Made by a program: the position numbers and the translations under genes. The notes under the pieces are model-generated. The model had not been told where the DNA came from, searched no databases, and saw only the letters and a list, made by a program, of their open reading frames with translations. A DNA stretch of 64,000 nucleotides from Pinibacter sp031553495 (GTDB taxonomy: Bacteria; Bacteroidota; Bacteroidia; Chitinophagales; Chitinophagaceae), in the NCBI GenBank assembly GCA_031553495.1, contig JAVBLN010000025.1, forward strand, positions 24,062 to 88,061, given 5' to 3'. Within the stretch, counting starts at the first letter, position 1. Every line of letters begins with the position of its first letter. Positions 56,844 through 64,000 of the stretch are shown piece by piece.

Positions 56844-57920
56844 TTATTTCAAATCAATAGCGTCGGCCACCGGGTGATTGGCTGTAAATTTCATTCCCAG
56901 CATTGATGTAATTGTTTGGGCAAACTGCTTTTGATATAAATGCATGGGGGTTTTCACTTCATGCTTTGCTGCAATACCCGGCGCCATCACAGCAAACCAA
57001 ATTTCATTTGCGCCTGCAATGCCGCTGCCATGGCTTGTCCATTCGCTTTTCTTCACATCCCCTCTTCCATGATCTACGGCAATAAATATAGCGGTTTTGT
57101 TTTTATACCTCGCATCGCTTTGCACAAAGTCCCAAATTTGTTTTATCCAGGCATCCACCTGGTGTGCAGATTCCAGGTAATCTTTATAATGTCCGTGATG
57201 CGCCCATTCATCGGTTTCTCCATAACCAACAAATAAAACCTTCGGCGCTCTTTGCTGCAATGCAGCCATGGCCTCATAATGCGTAAACACATCCAGGCAT
57301 TCGCCCATACCAAATGGCTTATAACTATCCGCCAGCATTTTGTTTATCAGTTGCTCCGAGGCTGAAGGTTTGCTACCGCCACAGTTGTCAAAAGCCGCCA
57401 CCACAGGGTATCCGCAGCGTCCTTCATTCAAAATTCTGTTAAATGCTTCCCATGCGCCAAATGCTTCCACTTTGTTTTTATAAGCATGTTGTTTATTAAT
57501 AAACTCCAGAAAATTTTCATTAGGGTTGGGCTTGTAGTCATTAGAGTTTACCGCTTTATCAACATTGCCTGTAAATATTTCGCTATAGCCCGGATACGAG
57601 AACCAGTAAGGGTTTTCAACATCCACCTTGTTATCGTATTCACGGTTGCCGTATATACTTCCGTTTTCCAAAACAGTACTCCAAAAGAACGGCATTAGCT
57701 TTTTGCGGCGCTCTGCCTCATTCGCCCCATAATATTTTTTGTAGATATTGGCGCTATCCCATTGGTTGAATTTCGAATTATTGGCAAGAGCGGTATCCAT
57801 GCCTTTAAACACTTCCTGCCAGCGCAGGCCGTCAGTGGTTATTACAATAATATTTTCGATACGTTGCGCCTTGGCGATATGCATTGAAAGTAACAGCAGC
57901 AATGAAAGTAAAAGTCTCAT
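56844..57920 (-). CDS. Alkaline-phosphatase-superfamily phosphodiesterase/hydrolase
   Basis: A 358-residue exported protein (signal MRLLLSLLLLLSMHIAKAQ). ITTDGLRWQEVFKGMD carries the nucleophile/metal region; GYGETDEWAHHGHYKDYLES and IAVDHGRGD supply further Asp and His metal ligands typical of type-I phosphodiesterase and sulfatase-like enzymes. The C-x-P-S-R sulfatase motif is absent, so it is not a formylglycine sulfatase. It probably removes phosphate or phosphoryl substituents. It is flanked on both sides by repeat halves and may be its own transcription unit within module D. Confidence 0.82.
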   Translation of the reverse strand: MRLLLSLLLLLSMHIAKAQRIENIIVITTDGLRWQEVFKGMDTALANNSKFNQWDSANIYKKYYGANEAERRKKLMPFFWSTVLENGSIYGNREYDNKVDVENPYWFSYPGYSEIFTGNVDKAVNSNDYKPNPNENFLEFINKQHAYKNKVEAFGAWEAFNRILNEGRCGYPVVAAFDNCGGSKPSASEQLINKMLADSYKPFGMGECLDVFTHYEAMAALQQRAPKVLFVGYGETDEWAHHGHYKDYLESAHQVDAWIKQIWDFVQSDARYKNKTAIFIAVDHGRGDVKKSEWTSHGSGIAGANEIWFAVMAPGIAAKHEVKTPMHLYQKQFAQTITSMLGMKFTANHPVADAIDLK

Positions 57921-58045
57921 GGTTTCAGATTTTTATTTAGTGATTATTTTAAATAGAGGTCAATGGGCATATACCTGATTTGTGATATCAGAAACATTGT
58001 GAAAAATATTCATCAGGTCATCATGCAGAGCATTTTTTTATTATG

Positions 58046-58110
58046 AGCCAGGCGGCATTACTACTATTAAACTTTAGTTGCGTCGCACTCTTCAGCGATT
58101 TGTTCGCTAT
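58046..58110 (+). repeat. CCGGC-family repeat, single half, forward, divergent
   Basis: caggcggcattactactatt and gttgcgtcgcactcttcagc; the ccggc end is mutated to ccagg. It lies in the 324-bp gap before GH116. The rest of the gap holds a gcccactgccaactgcc array (about 58205-58230). Confidence 0.65.
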
Positions 58111-58244
58111 TGTACATTATGCAGAAAACATCCGGTTCGTTCACCTCTCTAATAATTGTTCTTTTTAAACGTTCACAAAAAACCGGTTCTTCATTTTTCC
58201 TACTGCCAACCGCCCACTGCCAACTGCCTACTAATACCTGCCTG

Positions 58245-60977
58245 CTACGCCAATGAAATTACTAAAGTTTGATTTGTGGCTATACTATATTTTTTTGAAA
58301 ACTTCACTCTTACGTTTTTTCCAGATTGGGTAAATGTCGCGGGAATAACCTGGTTTTCCAATATTACATTTACCTTTTTTACAGTTTGATTATTCACACA
58401 TTCAAGACCAATATCAGTCAAATTAATCTTGCCATATTTTACCGCAAGCCGATGTATCTGTTTTGTTTTATTGCATACCTGCGAATACGTGCCCCAGCCT
58501 TCCGCTGCTGTAAATGCGGTTTTGAAATTTTCGCTGTTCCATTTAGGAGCAAACTTTATATATCCCTTCGGACCGTGATACTCAAACCCGCAGGCTGTAA
58601 TAAAAGTTCCATAGCTTGCCATAGCACGGGCATAGTGATCGCTGCATTCAATTTCATTAAAAGGATTTCTTTTAGCGGCATGGTAACGATCGTGTATAGC
58701 ATGTGTAAGCACCAAGGCTTCGTCAATCATGCCTTCCGCCATCATATGCGAAGCCACCTGGTGTTCAAAGCCCGACATACACTCATGAAAATATCCCAAC
58801 TGCCAATCCACATTTTCACCATAAGGTTTAGGTTCATTATGCGGATTAGTATTCATTATCATGCCCGCTTCACCAGGCAATGCATAAGGCCTTCCGGTTC
58901 CTACCCGCTTTAAATATGGCCCCACATCCGTGGCGAAATTATACTTCCACAATGCTCTTAATGCACTCATTGTTTTTTCTTTATCCAGCACCCGCGGCAT
59001 CCCCACCTGGAAAGCCCACGATTGTCCAAACACCTGGTCTATATGACAAGTATTATACGATCCCAATCGCGAACGGCCTTTTACAGGATCCGGTTTGTGA
59101 ATAAAATATTCTCCGTTAAACAATTGCGCTTCCATATTTTTTCTGCCATCATCCACATATTTTTCACAACGAGCGGCAAACGTGTCATCATTCATTTCCA
59201 AAGCCATTAGTTCGCCGGCTTTCATTGCCGCAATGCACAACCCCACAATCCATGCTATTTCACCATCCCACATAGCATCCAACGTATTTTCAACTGGCGT
59301 ATCTTCCATACCGTCGTTGTTCTTATCTAACGTAAACAGATACTCGATAGCACGTTTTGTATTAGCCCAGTTTTTACGCAAAAAAGAATCATCGCTACTC
59401 AACTGGTGCTCACGATAAATGCGCAGTATGGTGCCTGCCTGCCCGTCCACAGCAGGACGTGTTTCCAACTCACCTCTAAACTTAATACCACCGTTTTCCT
59501 GCATGGCAATATTCAAATCCACGTTTTCTCTTGTACTTTTTTCCAACGCGGGAAAGATCCGTCCCACAGCCTGTGCATACTGCCACACATGCGTGCAGGT
59601 GCCTTCGCATGCACCCACGCCTTCCCAGCCCCAGAAGCGCCCCGTTTTAAAACGTTTTGCCGTGGCTGTGGCAAGCGTGGAAATATTTAAAAACGCCCTT
59701 TCTAAAAACCAGTGTGGTAATGAGCTTTCATTATACCATGTTTGTTGCCAAAGCATGGTATTACCCGACAAGTATTTAAAATTCTTTGCAATGTATTCAA
59801 CAACATCAAATGACGATTTGAACTTTACCGCATAATATGCACCGTCATCCTGAAGCTTTTTAAATCTCCTGGTGAGGTTTACATTTGGAAAATACCAGGC
59901 TATTACAAAGTTTGCTTCCGTTGTTTTACCCGCATCCAGGTGAAATGTTTTATTCACCGATCCCAATAATTTATCTACTATACTTGCAACGCTTTCCTGT
60001 TTATTTGTCTTTTCAAAATCATTTGCAACAAGCGGCCATACCCCGGTTGTATTCACGGTACTGCTACCGGAAAGGCATGCCAGCGTTGTATTTCCTTCAT
60101 CATTATCGCCATCTTGCTTTTCTCCTCCATTCGCATACTTCACATATTGCGAAACACCATTTACTCCTGCGGCCGACTGAAATGAATTAATTCGTACATG
60201 AGTGTTCTCTTTAGCGGTATTTATTGCAGTTTTATTCTCCAGCACCCCGGTTATGGAAACAGCTATTCTTTCCCTGCTTTTATTTTTAACAGAAAAATTA
60301 ATGATGGTTGCAGGCAAATTTGAGTTATCCTCATCAAGCGGAATAAATGGCGAATACAAACAAAGCTGCAAGGCTACCGGAAGAGAGTTATCTACATAAT
60401 GCACTTTCGCAACGGGGTAAGTAGCTTCAAACTTGATCTCATCCCAGTCTTGCGACTGCAATGTTTTAATGATTGCTTTTCCTGCCATCGTAATTTTAAT
60501 GGCAAACTCCTGCAACAAAGGCCTGATGTCTTTTGATGGTTCCACATAACAAGCGCCATCGCGTGAGCGAACTTTTTTAGGCGGTTGGTTTTCAAATTTC
60601 CATTCAATAGATTTTGGTTCTATTCCTTCCTGGTTTTTATTGAAAATATCCCACAGCCACAGTCGCCCATCACCGCCTGCATATACGGTGCCGCAGTTTA
60701 TACCACCAACTGGCATTCCTATGTATTGCAATTCATTTTTCGACTTCAGGTAAGTTGTAACATTTCCTCTTTTGTAAAGCGATTGTATATACTCCCTGCT
60801 CAATTTTTTATCTGCAGGAATAGGATGTACAAACGGCGCCCGCACAAACGGACTGGCAACAGGTAATGTTTGCTGCACTACAAATACTGTGGTAAGCAAT
60901 CCTGATTGTTTTATAAAATCTCGTCTGCTATTATGTTGCTTCTTCATAATGTTGGTTGTTGGTGTTTTTACATTCAA
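58245..60977 (-). CDS. GH116-family (GBA2-type) glycoside hydrolase, Tat-type signal
   Basis: A 910-residue protein. A twin-arginine-like signal is present (SRRDFIKQSGLLTTVFVV); Met11 is a plausible alternative start. The N-terminal beta domain has YIGMPVGGINCGTVYAGGDGRLWLWDIFN (in pieces), the GH116 N-domain signature. The (alpha/alpha)6 barrel has WGWEGVGACEGTCTHVWQYAQ (in pieces), DKNNDGMEDTPVENTLDAMW, CHIDQVFGQSWAFQVG and CSDHYARAMASYGTF, which match DUF608/GH116. GH116 includes beta-glucosidases, beta-xylosidases and N-acetylglucosaminidases. A Tat signal suggests folding in the cytoplasm before export. Confidence 0.88.
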   Translation of the reverse strand: MNVKTPTTNIMKKQHNSRRDFIKQSGLLTTVFVVQQTLPVASPFVRAPFVHPIPADKKLSREYIQSLYKRGNVTTYLKSKNELQYIGMPVGGINCGTVYAGGDGRLWLWDIFNKNQEGIEPKSIEWKFENQPPKKVRSRDGACYVEPSKDIRPLLQEFAIKITMAGKAIIKTLQSQDWDEIKFEATYPVAKVHYVDNSLPVALQLCLYSPFIPLDEDNSNLPATIINFSVKNKSRERIAVSITGVLENKTAINTAKENTHVRINSFQSAAGVNGVSQYVKYANGGEKQDGDNDEGNTTLACLSGSSTVNTTGVWPLVANDFEKTNKQESVASIVDKLLGSVNKTFHLDAGKTTEANFVIAWYFPNVNLTRRFKKLQDDGAYYAVKFKSSFDVVEYIAKNFKYLSGNTMLWQQTWYNESSLPHWFLERAFLNISTLATATAKRFKTGRFWGWEGVGACEGTCTHVWQYAQAVGRIFPALEKSTRENVDLNIAMQENGGIKFRGELETRPAVDGQAGTILRIYREHQLSSDDSFLRKNWANTKRAIEYLFTLDKNNDGMEDTPVENTLDAMWDGEIAWIVGLCIAAMKAGELMALEMNDDTFAARCEKYVDDGRKNMEAQLFNGEYFIHKPDPVKGRSRLGSYNTCHIDQVFGQSWAFQVGMPRVLDKEKTMSALRALWKYNFATDVGPYLKRVGTGRPYALPGEAGMIMNTNPHNEPKPYGENVDWQLGYFHECMSGFEHQVASHMMAEGMIDEALVLTHAIHDRYHAAKRNPFNEIECSDHYARAMASYGTFITACGFEYHGPKGYIKFAPKWNSENFKTAFTAAEGWGTYSQVCNKTKQIHRLAVKYGKINLTDIGLECVNNQTVKKVNVILENQVIPATFTQSGKNVRVKFSKKYSIATNQTLVISLA

Positions 60978-61027
60978 TCAATGTCTAAAGCATTCTCAAT
61001 TCTCAACTCTCCATTCTCCATTCGATA

Positions 61028-61099
61028 AGTTGCCATGAAATACCACCGATGAAGTGATTGCGACGCAACGATGATGCCATGAAATACCGCAGCCGGTAT
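61028..61099 (-). repeat. CCGGC interspersed repeat, single half, reverse, 'catggcatc' subtype
   Basis: gattgcgacgcaacgatgat core and ccatgaaataccgcagccgg end. In the same 308-bp gap, two related stretches (61122-61165 and 61194-61240; tcaagaccaaaat and ccaagaccaaaat) form a loose direct repeat of about 70-bp spacing. Confidence 0.75.
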
Positions 61100-61285
61100 A
61101 ACAATTATTAACTGCGGTATTCATCAAGACCAAAATAAAATAACCGATACCTTGATAAAAGCTATTGCTTGGCCCATAAAAAACCACAGCTTTCACCAAG
61201 ACCAAAATTAAATAATAATGGCCCTGGTAAAAACTGCTACCGTATTCAAAAATATTTACTCAACCAGTTTTTATTTTTACCCGCA

Positions 61286-63091
61286 CTACTCCAGTGTTCT
61301 TTCTCCTTTTATCACTTTGGGTTGCATCATGTGAAAATCGAATATCATTATTTCGTTCCGTCCTTTTTTCAGCCATGACGCCGGGCAATATAGCCTTTCC
61401 TGAGGGCCTCTGTTCCAGTAACGGCCAAGGTTGTGTCCATTTACCCACACCACTCCTTTCTCATATTTGCTCATATCAAAGTAGGTATCTCCCGTGTTGC
61501 TCAACTGAAATTCAGCTTTAAAAAATTTTCCTTTCCTGTCGTCAATTGAAGATTGTTTTTTTACACCGGCCATGTATTTGTTATCAAGCGGCAATAAATA
61601 CGTTTCCCAATTCATAAGTGTCATGCCGTTTAGCGTTACACGGTCGGTAATGCCTTTGCGGTCTATCATATACTGCGCAAAATTGATGTGGCCCATACCT
61701 TCCACCAATATGTCCAACACCGGATCTTTAGATTCCCCTCTCGGAATTTTAATACTATTTTTTCCACCGTCCCTGTAAAGCGTATCAACAAATTTTCCAT
61801 CAACAAACACCAATGCGTAATCGTGCAGATCAGTTACAGTAAGCGTTCCACTTTTATGCCCGATAAGCTTTGTGCGATACAATGCCATTCCCTGGTTTTG
61901 ATCATAATATTCAAACGTATTAGGCTGCACTGATTTCTTAGGCTGAGGCAGGTGCTGCCAAATGGAGCTATACGCAACAGGCGTAATTTCCGGAATGGTA
62001 ATCGTAGGCACCGCTGCAGGAACCGCAGGAATTTTATAGCTTACATATTTGCTGATAAGATTGCGCAACGCATAATATTTTGGAGTGGCACAGCCCTGCT
62101 CATTAATTGGCGCATCATAATCGTAACTTGTAAGATCGGGCTGATACTGTGTGGGCGAAAACGCGTTGGCACCGGCTGTAAAACCGAAGTTGGTACCACC
62201 ATGAATAACATAAAAATTAACCGACTTTTTATTCTCAAGTAAATATTTCACGTCTTTCAAAAGACCAGTAGTATCAGGTTTCGCCCATTTTTCACCCCAG
62301 TGTGTAAGCCAGCCGGGATATGTTTCGCTGCTAAACGAAGGCACATCAGGATTACATTTTTTTGCCTCCTCAAAATCTTTATCACCCCCGCCGCTGTCAA
62401 GACCAATGGCCGCGCCTTTTAAGGTTCCCGCATCCAGCATGTACGGAGTTGGGCCATCAGCGGTATAAAACGGCACATTGATACCATTATTGATCCACAG
62501 TTTGCGAACTGCTTCCATATAGTTTTTATCATTGCCATAGCTGCCATATTCATTTTCAACCTGCACCATTAGTATTGGCCCGCCGGCAGTACACTGCAAA
62601 GAAGTCACTTCCTTAGCAAGACGGTTGATATATTTAGTAACTGCCGCCATGTAGCGCGGATCCATACAGCGAATTTTGATATCCGGCGTTTTAAGCAGGT
62701 ATGGAGGCAAACCGCCAAAATACCATTCGGCACAAACATATGGCCCCGGACGGAACAGCACCCACATACCCTCTTCCTGGCAGAGCCTTATAAACTTCGC
62801 GATATTGTGATTGCCGGTAGAAAAATCAAATACACCCGGCGTAGTTTCATGATAATTCCAGAACACATAAGCGGCAATAGTGTTACAACCCATAGCTTTC
62901 GCCATTTGAATACGATGGCGCCAATATTCTTCCGGAATACGGGCCGGATGCATTTCACCACTTATCATTTGAAAAGGTTTGCCATCCAGCAAAAACTCGG
63001 ATTTACCTAAACTAAAAACATGTTTTTGCTGCGCAAATGACATGAGAGACGCACATAGAGCAAACAATAGAAAAAAGTTCTTCTTAAGCAT
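61286..63091 (-). CDS. GH35 beta-galactosidase
   Basis: A 601-residue exported enzyme (signal MLKKNFFLLFALCASLMSFAQ). The TIM barrel starts FLLDGKPFQMISGEMHPARIPEEYWRHRIQMAKAMGCN (in pieces). GGPILMVQVENEYGSYGND is the GH35 signature with acid/base Glu181, and FSSETYPGWLTHWGE carries the nucleophile Glu256. The C-terminal jelly-roll domains include KGVVWVNGHNLGRYWNRGPQ. It should release terminal beta-galactose. It is the first gene of module D, with an operator-like site about 90 bp upstream. Confidence 0.95.
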   Translation of the reverse strand: MLKKNFFLLFALCASLMSFAQQKHVFSLGKSEFLLDGKPFQMISGEMHPARIPEEYWRHRIQMAKAMGCNTIAAYVFWNYHETTPGVFDFSTGNHNIAKFIRLCQEEGMWVLFRPGPYVCAEWYFGGLPPYLLKTPDIKIRCMDPRYMAAVTKYINRLAKEVTSLQCTAGGPILMVQVENEYGSYGNDKNYMEAVRKLWINNGINVPFYTADGPTPYMLDAGTLKGAAIGLDSGGGDKDFEEAKKCNPDVPSFSSETYPGWLTHWGEKWAKPDTTGLLKDVKYLLENKKSVNFYVIHGGTNFGFTAGANAFSPTQYQPDLTSYDYDAPINEQGCATPKYYALRNLISKYVSYKIPAVPAAVPTITIPEITPVAYSSIWQHLPQPKKSVQPNTFEYYDQNQGMALYRTKLIGHKSGTLTVTDLHDYALVFVDGKFVDTLYRDGGKNSIKIPRGESKDPVLDILVEGMGHINFAQYMIDRKGITDRVTLNGMTLMNWETYLLPLDNKYMAGVKKQSSIDDRKGKFFKAEFQLSNTGDTYFDMSKYEKGVVWVNGHNLGRYWNRGPQERLYCPASWLKKGRNEIMIFDFHMMQPKVIKGERTLE

Positions 63092-63180
63092 ACAAACAAT
63101 TTTATGAGTTGAGTGTTTTTATGAGTTATTACGGCATCAATAAAAATAAGATTATTTCTCACAGTCCGCCGCGAGGAACC

Positions 63181-63200
63181 GTAATCAATCGTTTGCGTGT
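63181..63200. promoter_or_regulatory. LacI-type operator-like palindrome upstream of GH35 gene
   Basis: gtaatcaatcgtttgcgtgt, about 90 bp upstream of the start at 63091; shares atcaatcgtttgcgt exactly with the site at 42039. Confidence 0.55.
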
Positions 63201-63275
63201 TTTTAGGTAAAAAATAAAAAGAGGATTGGTGTATTTCACTTTGAGCAGTGTAATATGGTGTAATGATTTTTTGGG

Positions 63276-63345
63276 GACCGGCTGTAGTGCTACTATTAAG
63301 CTTCCGTTGTGTCACTCACTTGTACGGTAGGAATGCTACGGAGCG
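63276..63345 (+). repeat. CCGGC interspersed repeat, forward half
   Basis: A well-preserved forward arm (accggctgtagtgctactat; gtgtcactcacttgtacgg) upstream of GH35. No matching reverse arm was found before the next gene. Confidence 0.8.
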
Positions 63346-63439
63346 GGGGCAGCATTCAATGGCACACAGATGACACTGATTAGACTGATCTCCACAGATT
63401 TGTTTTTAAAACAAGCCGCAACTGGCACAAATATGCAGC

Positions 63440-63865
63440 TTTGCTAACACTGGCGCAGGCCTCCCGGCCTGTGTCGGCGCGTTACTTGTTTGATCATGAA
63501 AAAGAATAGCACGATTAAAATGCGCACGCTCTGCAAGGCTTGCAGCCTTGCAGTACTATACTGTTGCTTTTAGCAACAATTCCAGGTTTTAATTACTACT
63601 GAGATTTCTCGCACGGTTTGGGTATATTACAAGTTGCAATACTTCAATTTATACAACATTAAAAACCCGTGCTCGAAATGACGGCTGAGATTAGTATTAG
63701 TGTCAGCATTTGGATTCATTGGATTATAGGATTTAGAATGCAATTCAACAATAGATAAATTCTATGATTTTTACCACAAAGAGAGTATAACAAGAAAGCA
63801 CAACGCACACAAGGCTGCTGGCAATTCATCCTTTGTGGTTTGTGCTTTCCTTTGTGGTTAAAAAA
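63440..63865. repeat. Cluster of structured repeats in the right-hand gap
   Basis: It contains hairpins aggcctcccggcct (about 63458-63471) and ctgcaaggct/agccttgcag (63531-63553). A segment at 63601-63745 is related to 38671-38810, with inverted arms around cgcacgg / ccgtgctcg. An accacaaag-type inverted pair lies at 63771-63865. No gene was seen in 63092-63895. Confidence 0.65.
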
Positions 63866-63895
63866 CTTTACTTTCTTTGAATCTTTGCGTGAAAA

Positions 63896-64000
63896 TCACG
63901 GCCACGTCTTTTCGCCCTTTTTCATTTTATCAAGTACTTTTTGATAAACTGCTTTTTCATCCTCGCTCATTGCAGTGTTAATGGCATTTTGCTGAGCCTC
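63896..64000 (-). CDS. Partial gene, C-terminal end of a TPR-tailed (possibly thioredoxin-family) protein
   Basis: The last 34 codons of a gene entering from the right edge, ending KMKKGEKTWP and a stop at 63896-63898. The segment is similar to the last residues of the GH2 protein (YEKMKRGEPTW, preceded by a comparable QETAI/QQNAI stretch). In Bacteroidota this ending is familiar from thioredoxin-family proteins with helical C-terminal regions, but that is from memory and the diagnostic domain lies outside the window. Confidence 0.6.
   Translation of the reverse strand, partial: EAQQNAINTAMSEDEKAVYQKVLDKMKKGEKTWP

Noticed and set aside
2096..63345. A strict rule that forward repeat halves follow gene starts and reverse halves follow gene ends
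   Set aside because: It holds trivially for inverted pairs between co-directional genes; single halves (5121, 26104, 61028) do not keep a consistent distance to either neighbour.
1..64000. CRISPR array, prophage or integrative element
   Set aside because: The repeats are irregularly spaced and inverted rather than direct with uniform spacers, and no cas, phage, integrase or conjugation genes were seen.

Overview
The window comes from a glycan-degrading Bacteroidota. The family is inferred from protein style and is most like Chitinophagaceae. Evidence: four SusC/SusD outer-membrane pairs, four FecR-type anti-sigma factors each matched by an ECF sigma factor, many secreted glycoside hydrolases with SPII, SPI or Tat-like signals, and TAnnTTTG-type promoter motifs. 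No rRNA, tRNA, CRISPR array, phage gene or intact transposase was seen. Every confident protein gene lies on the minus strand, so transcription runs from high to low coordinates.

The layout is four polysaccharide-utilisation modules in tandem, each ordered (5'->3' on the minus strand) enzymes - ECF sigma - FecR - SusC - SusD, some with further enzymes after SusD. Module A (about 15.9 kb down to 1): two S1 sulfatases, sigma, FecR, SusC, SusD, a GH2 lipoprotein, and an S9 peptidase cut by the window edge. Module B (30.9-16.8 kb): a BNR-4/GH105 fusion, a GH95-like enzyme, a DUF2264 protein, sigma, FecR, SusC, SusD. Module C (43.9-31.6 kb): a GH123/DUF4091-like enzyme, sigma, a heparinase II/III-like lyase placed between sigma and FecR, FecR, a decayed fecR fragment, SusC, SusD. 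Module D (63.1-44.2 kb): GH35, GH116, an alkaline-phosphatase-superfamily enzyme, an alpha-galactosidase-like enzyme, GH20, sigma, FecR, SusC, SusD. A partial gene at the right edge has a C-terminus related to the unusual tail of the GH2 protein. The enzymes suggest complex acidic or sulfated, galactose- and hexosamine-bearing glycans; the exact substrates cannot be fixed from sequence.

Expected working model: SusD and SusC bind and import oligosaccharide. The STN domain carried by every SusC signals to the periplasmic part of FecR, which releases the ECF sigma to switch on its own susCD. Secreted hydrolases, sulfatases and the lyase-type enzymes trim the glycan.

Three non-coding layers stand out. 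(1) All four susC leaders carry, on the opposite (+) strand, a TAnnTTTG-like promoter element starting at the susC start codon, then two stem-loops, the second followed by a T-run. This predicts four antisense RNAs of about 85-97 nt, like the PUL-associated antisense sRNAs (DonS type) known in Bacteroides. (2) A 20-bp pseudo-palindrome resembling LacI-family operators (ttacgcaaacgtttgcgtaa-like) lies upstream of three sigma genes and several enzyme genes. (3) An interspersed repeat of about 70 bp with a CCGGC outer end occurs about 22 times, only between genes; six times it forms inverted pairs enclosing variable DNA. It occupies all four sigma-FecR gaps and all four gaps 3' of susD.
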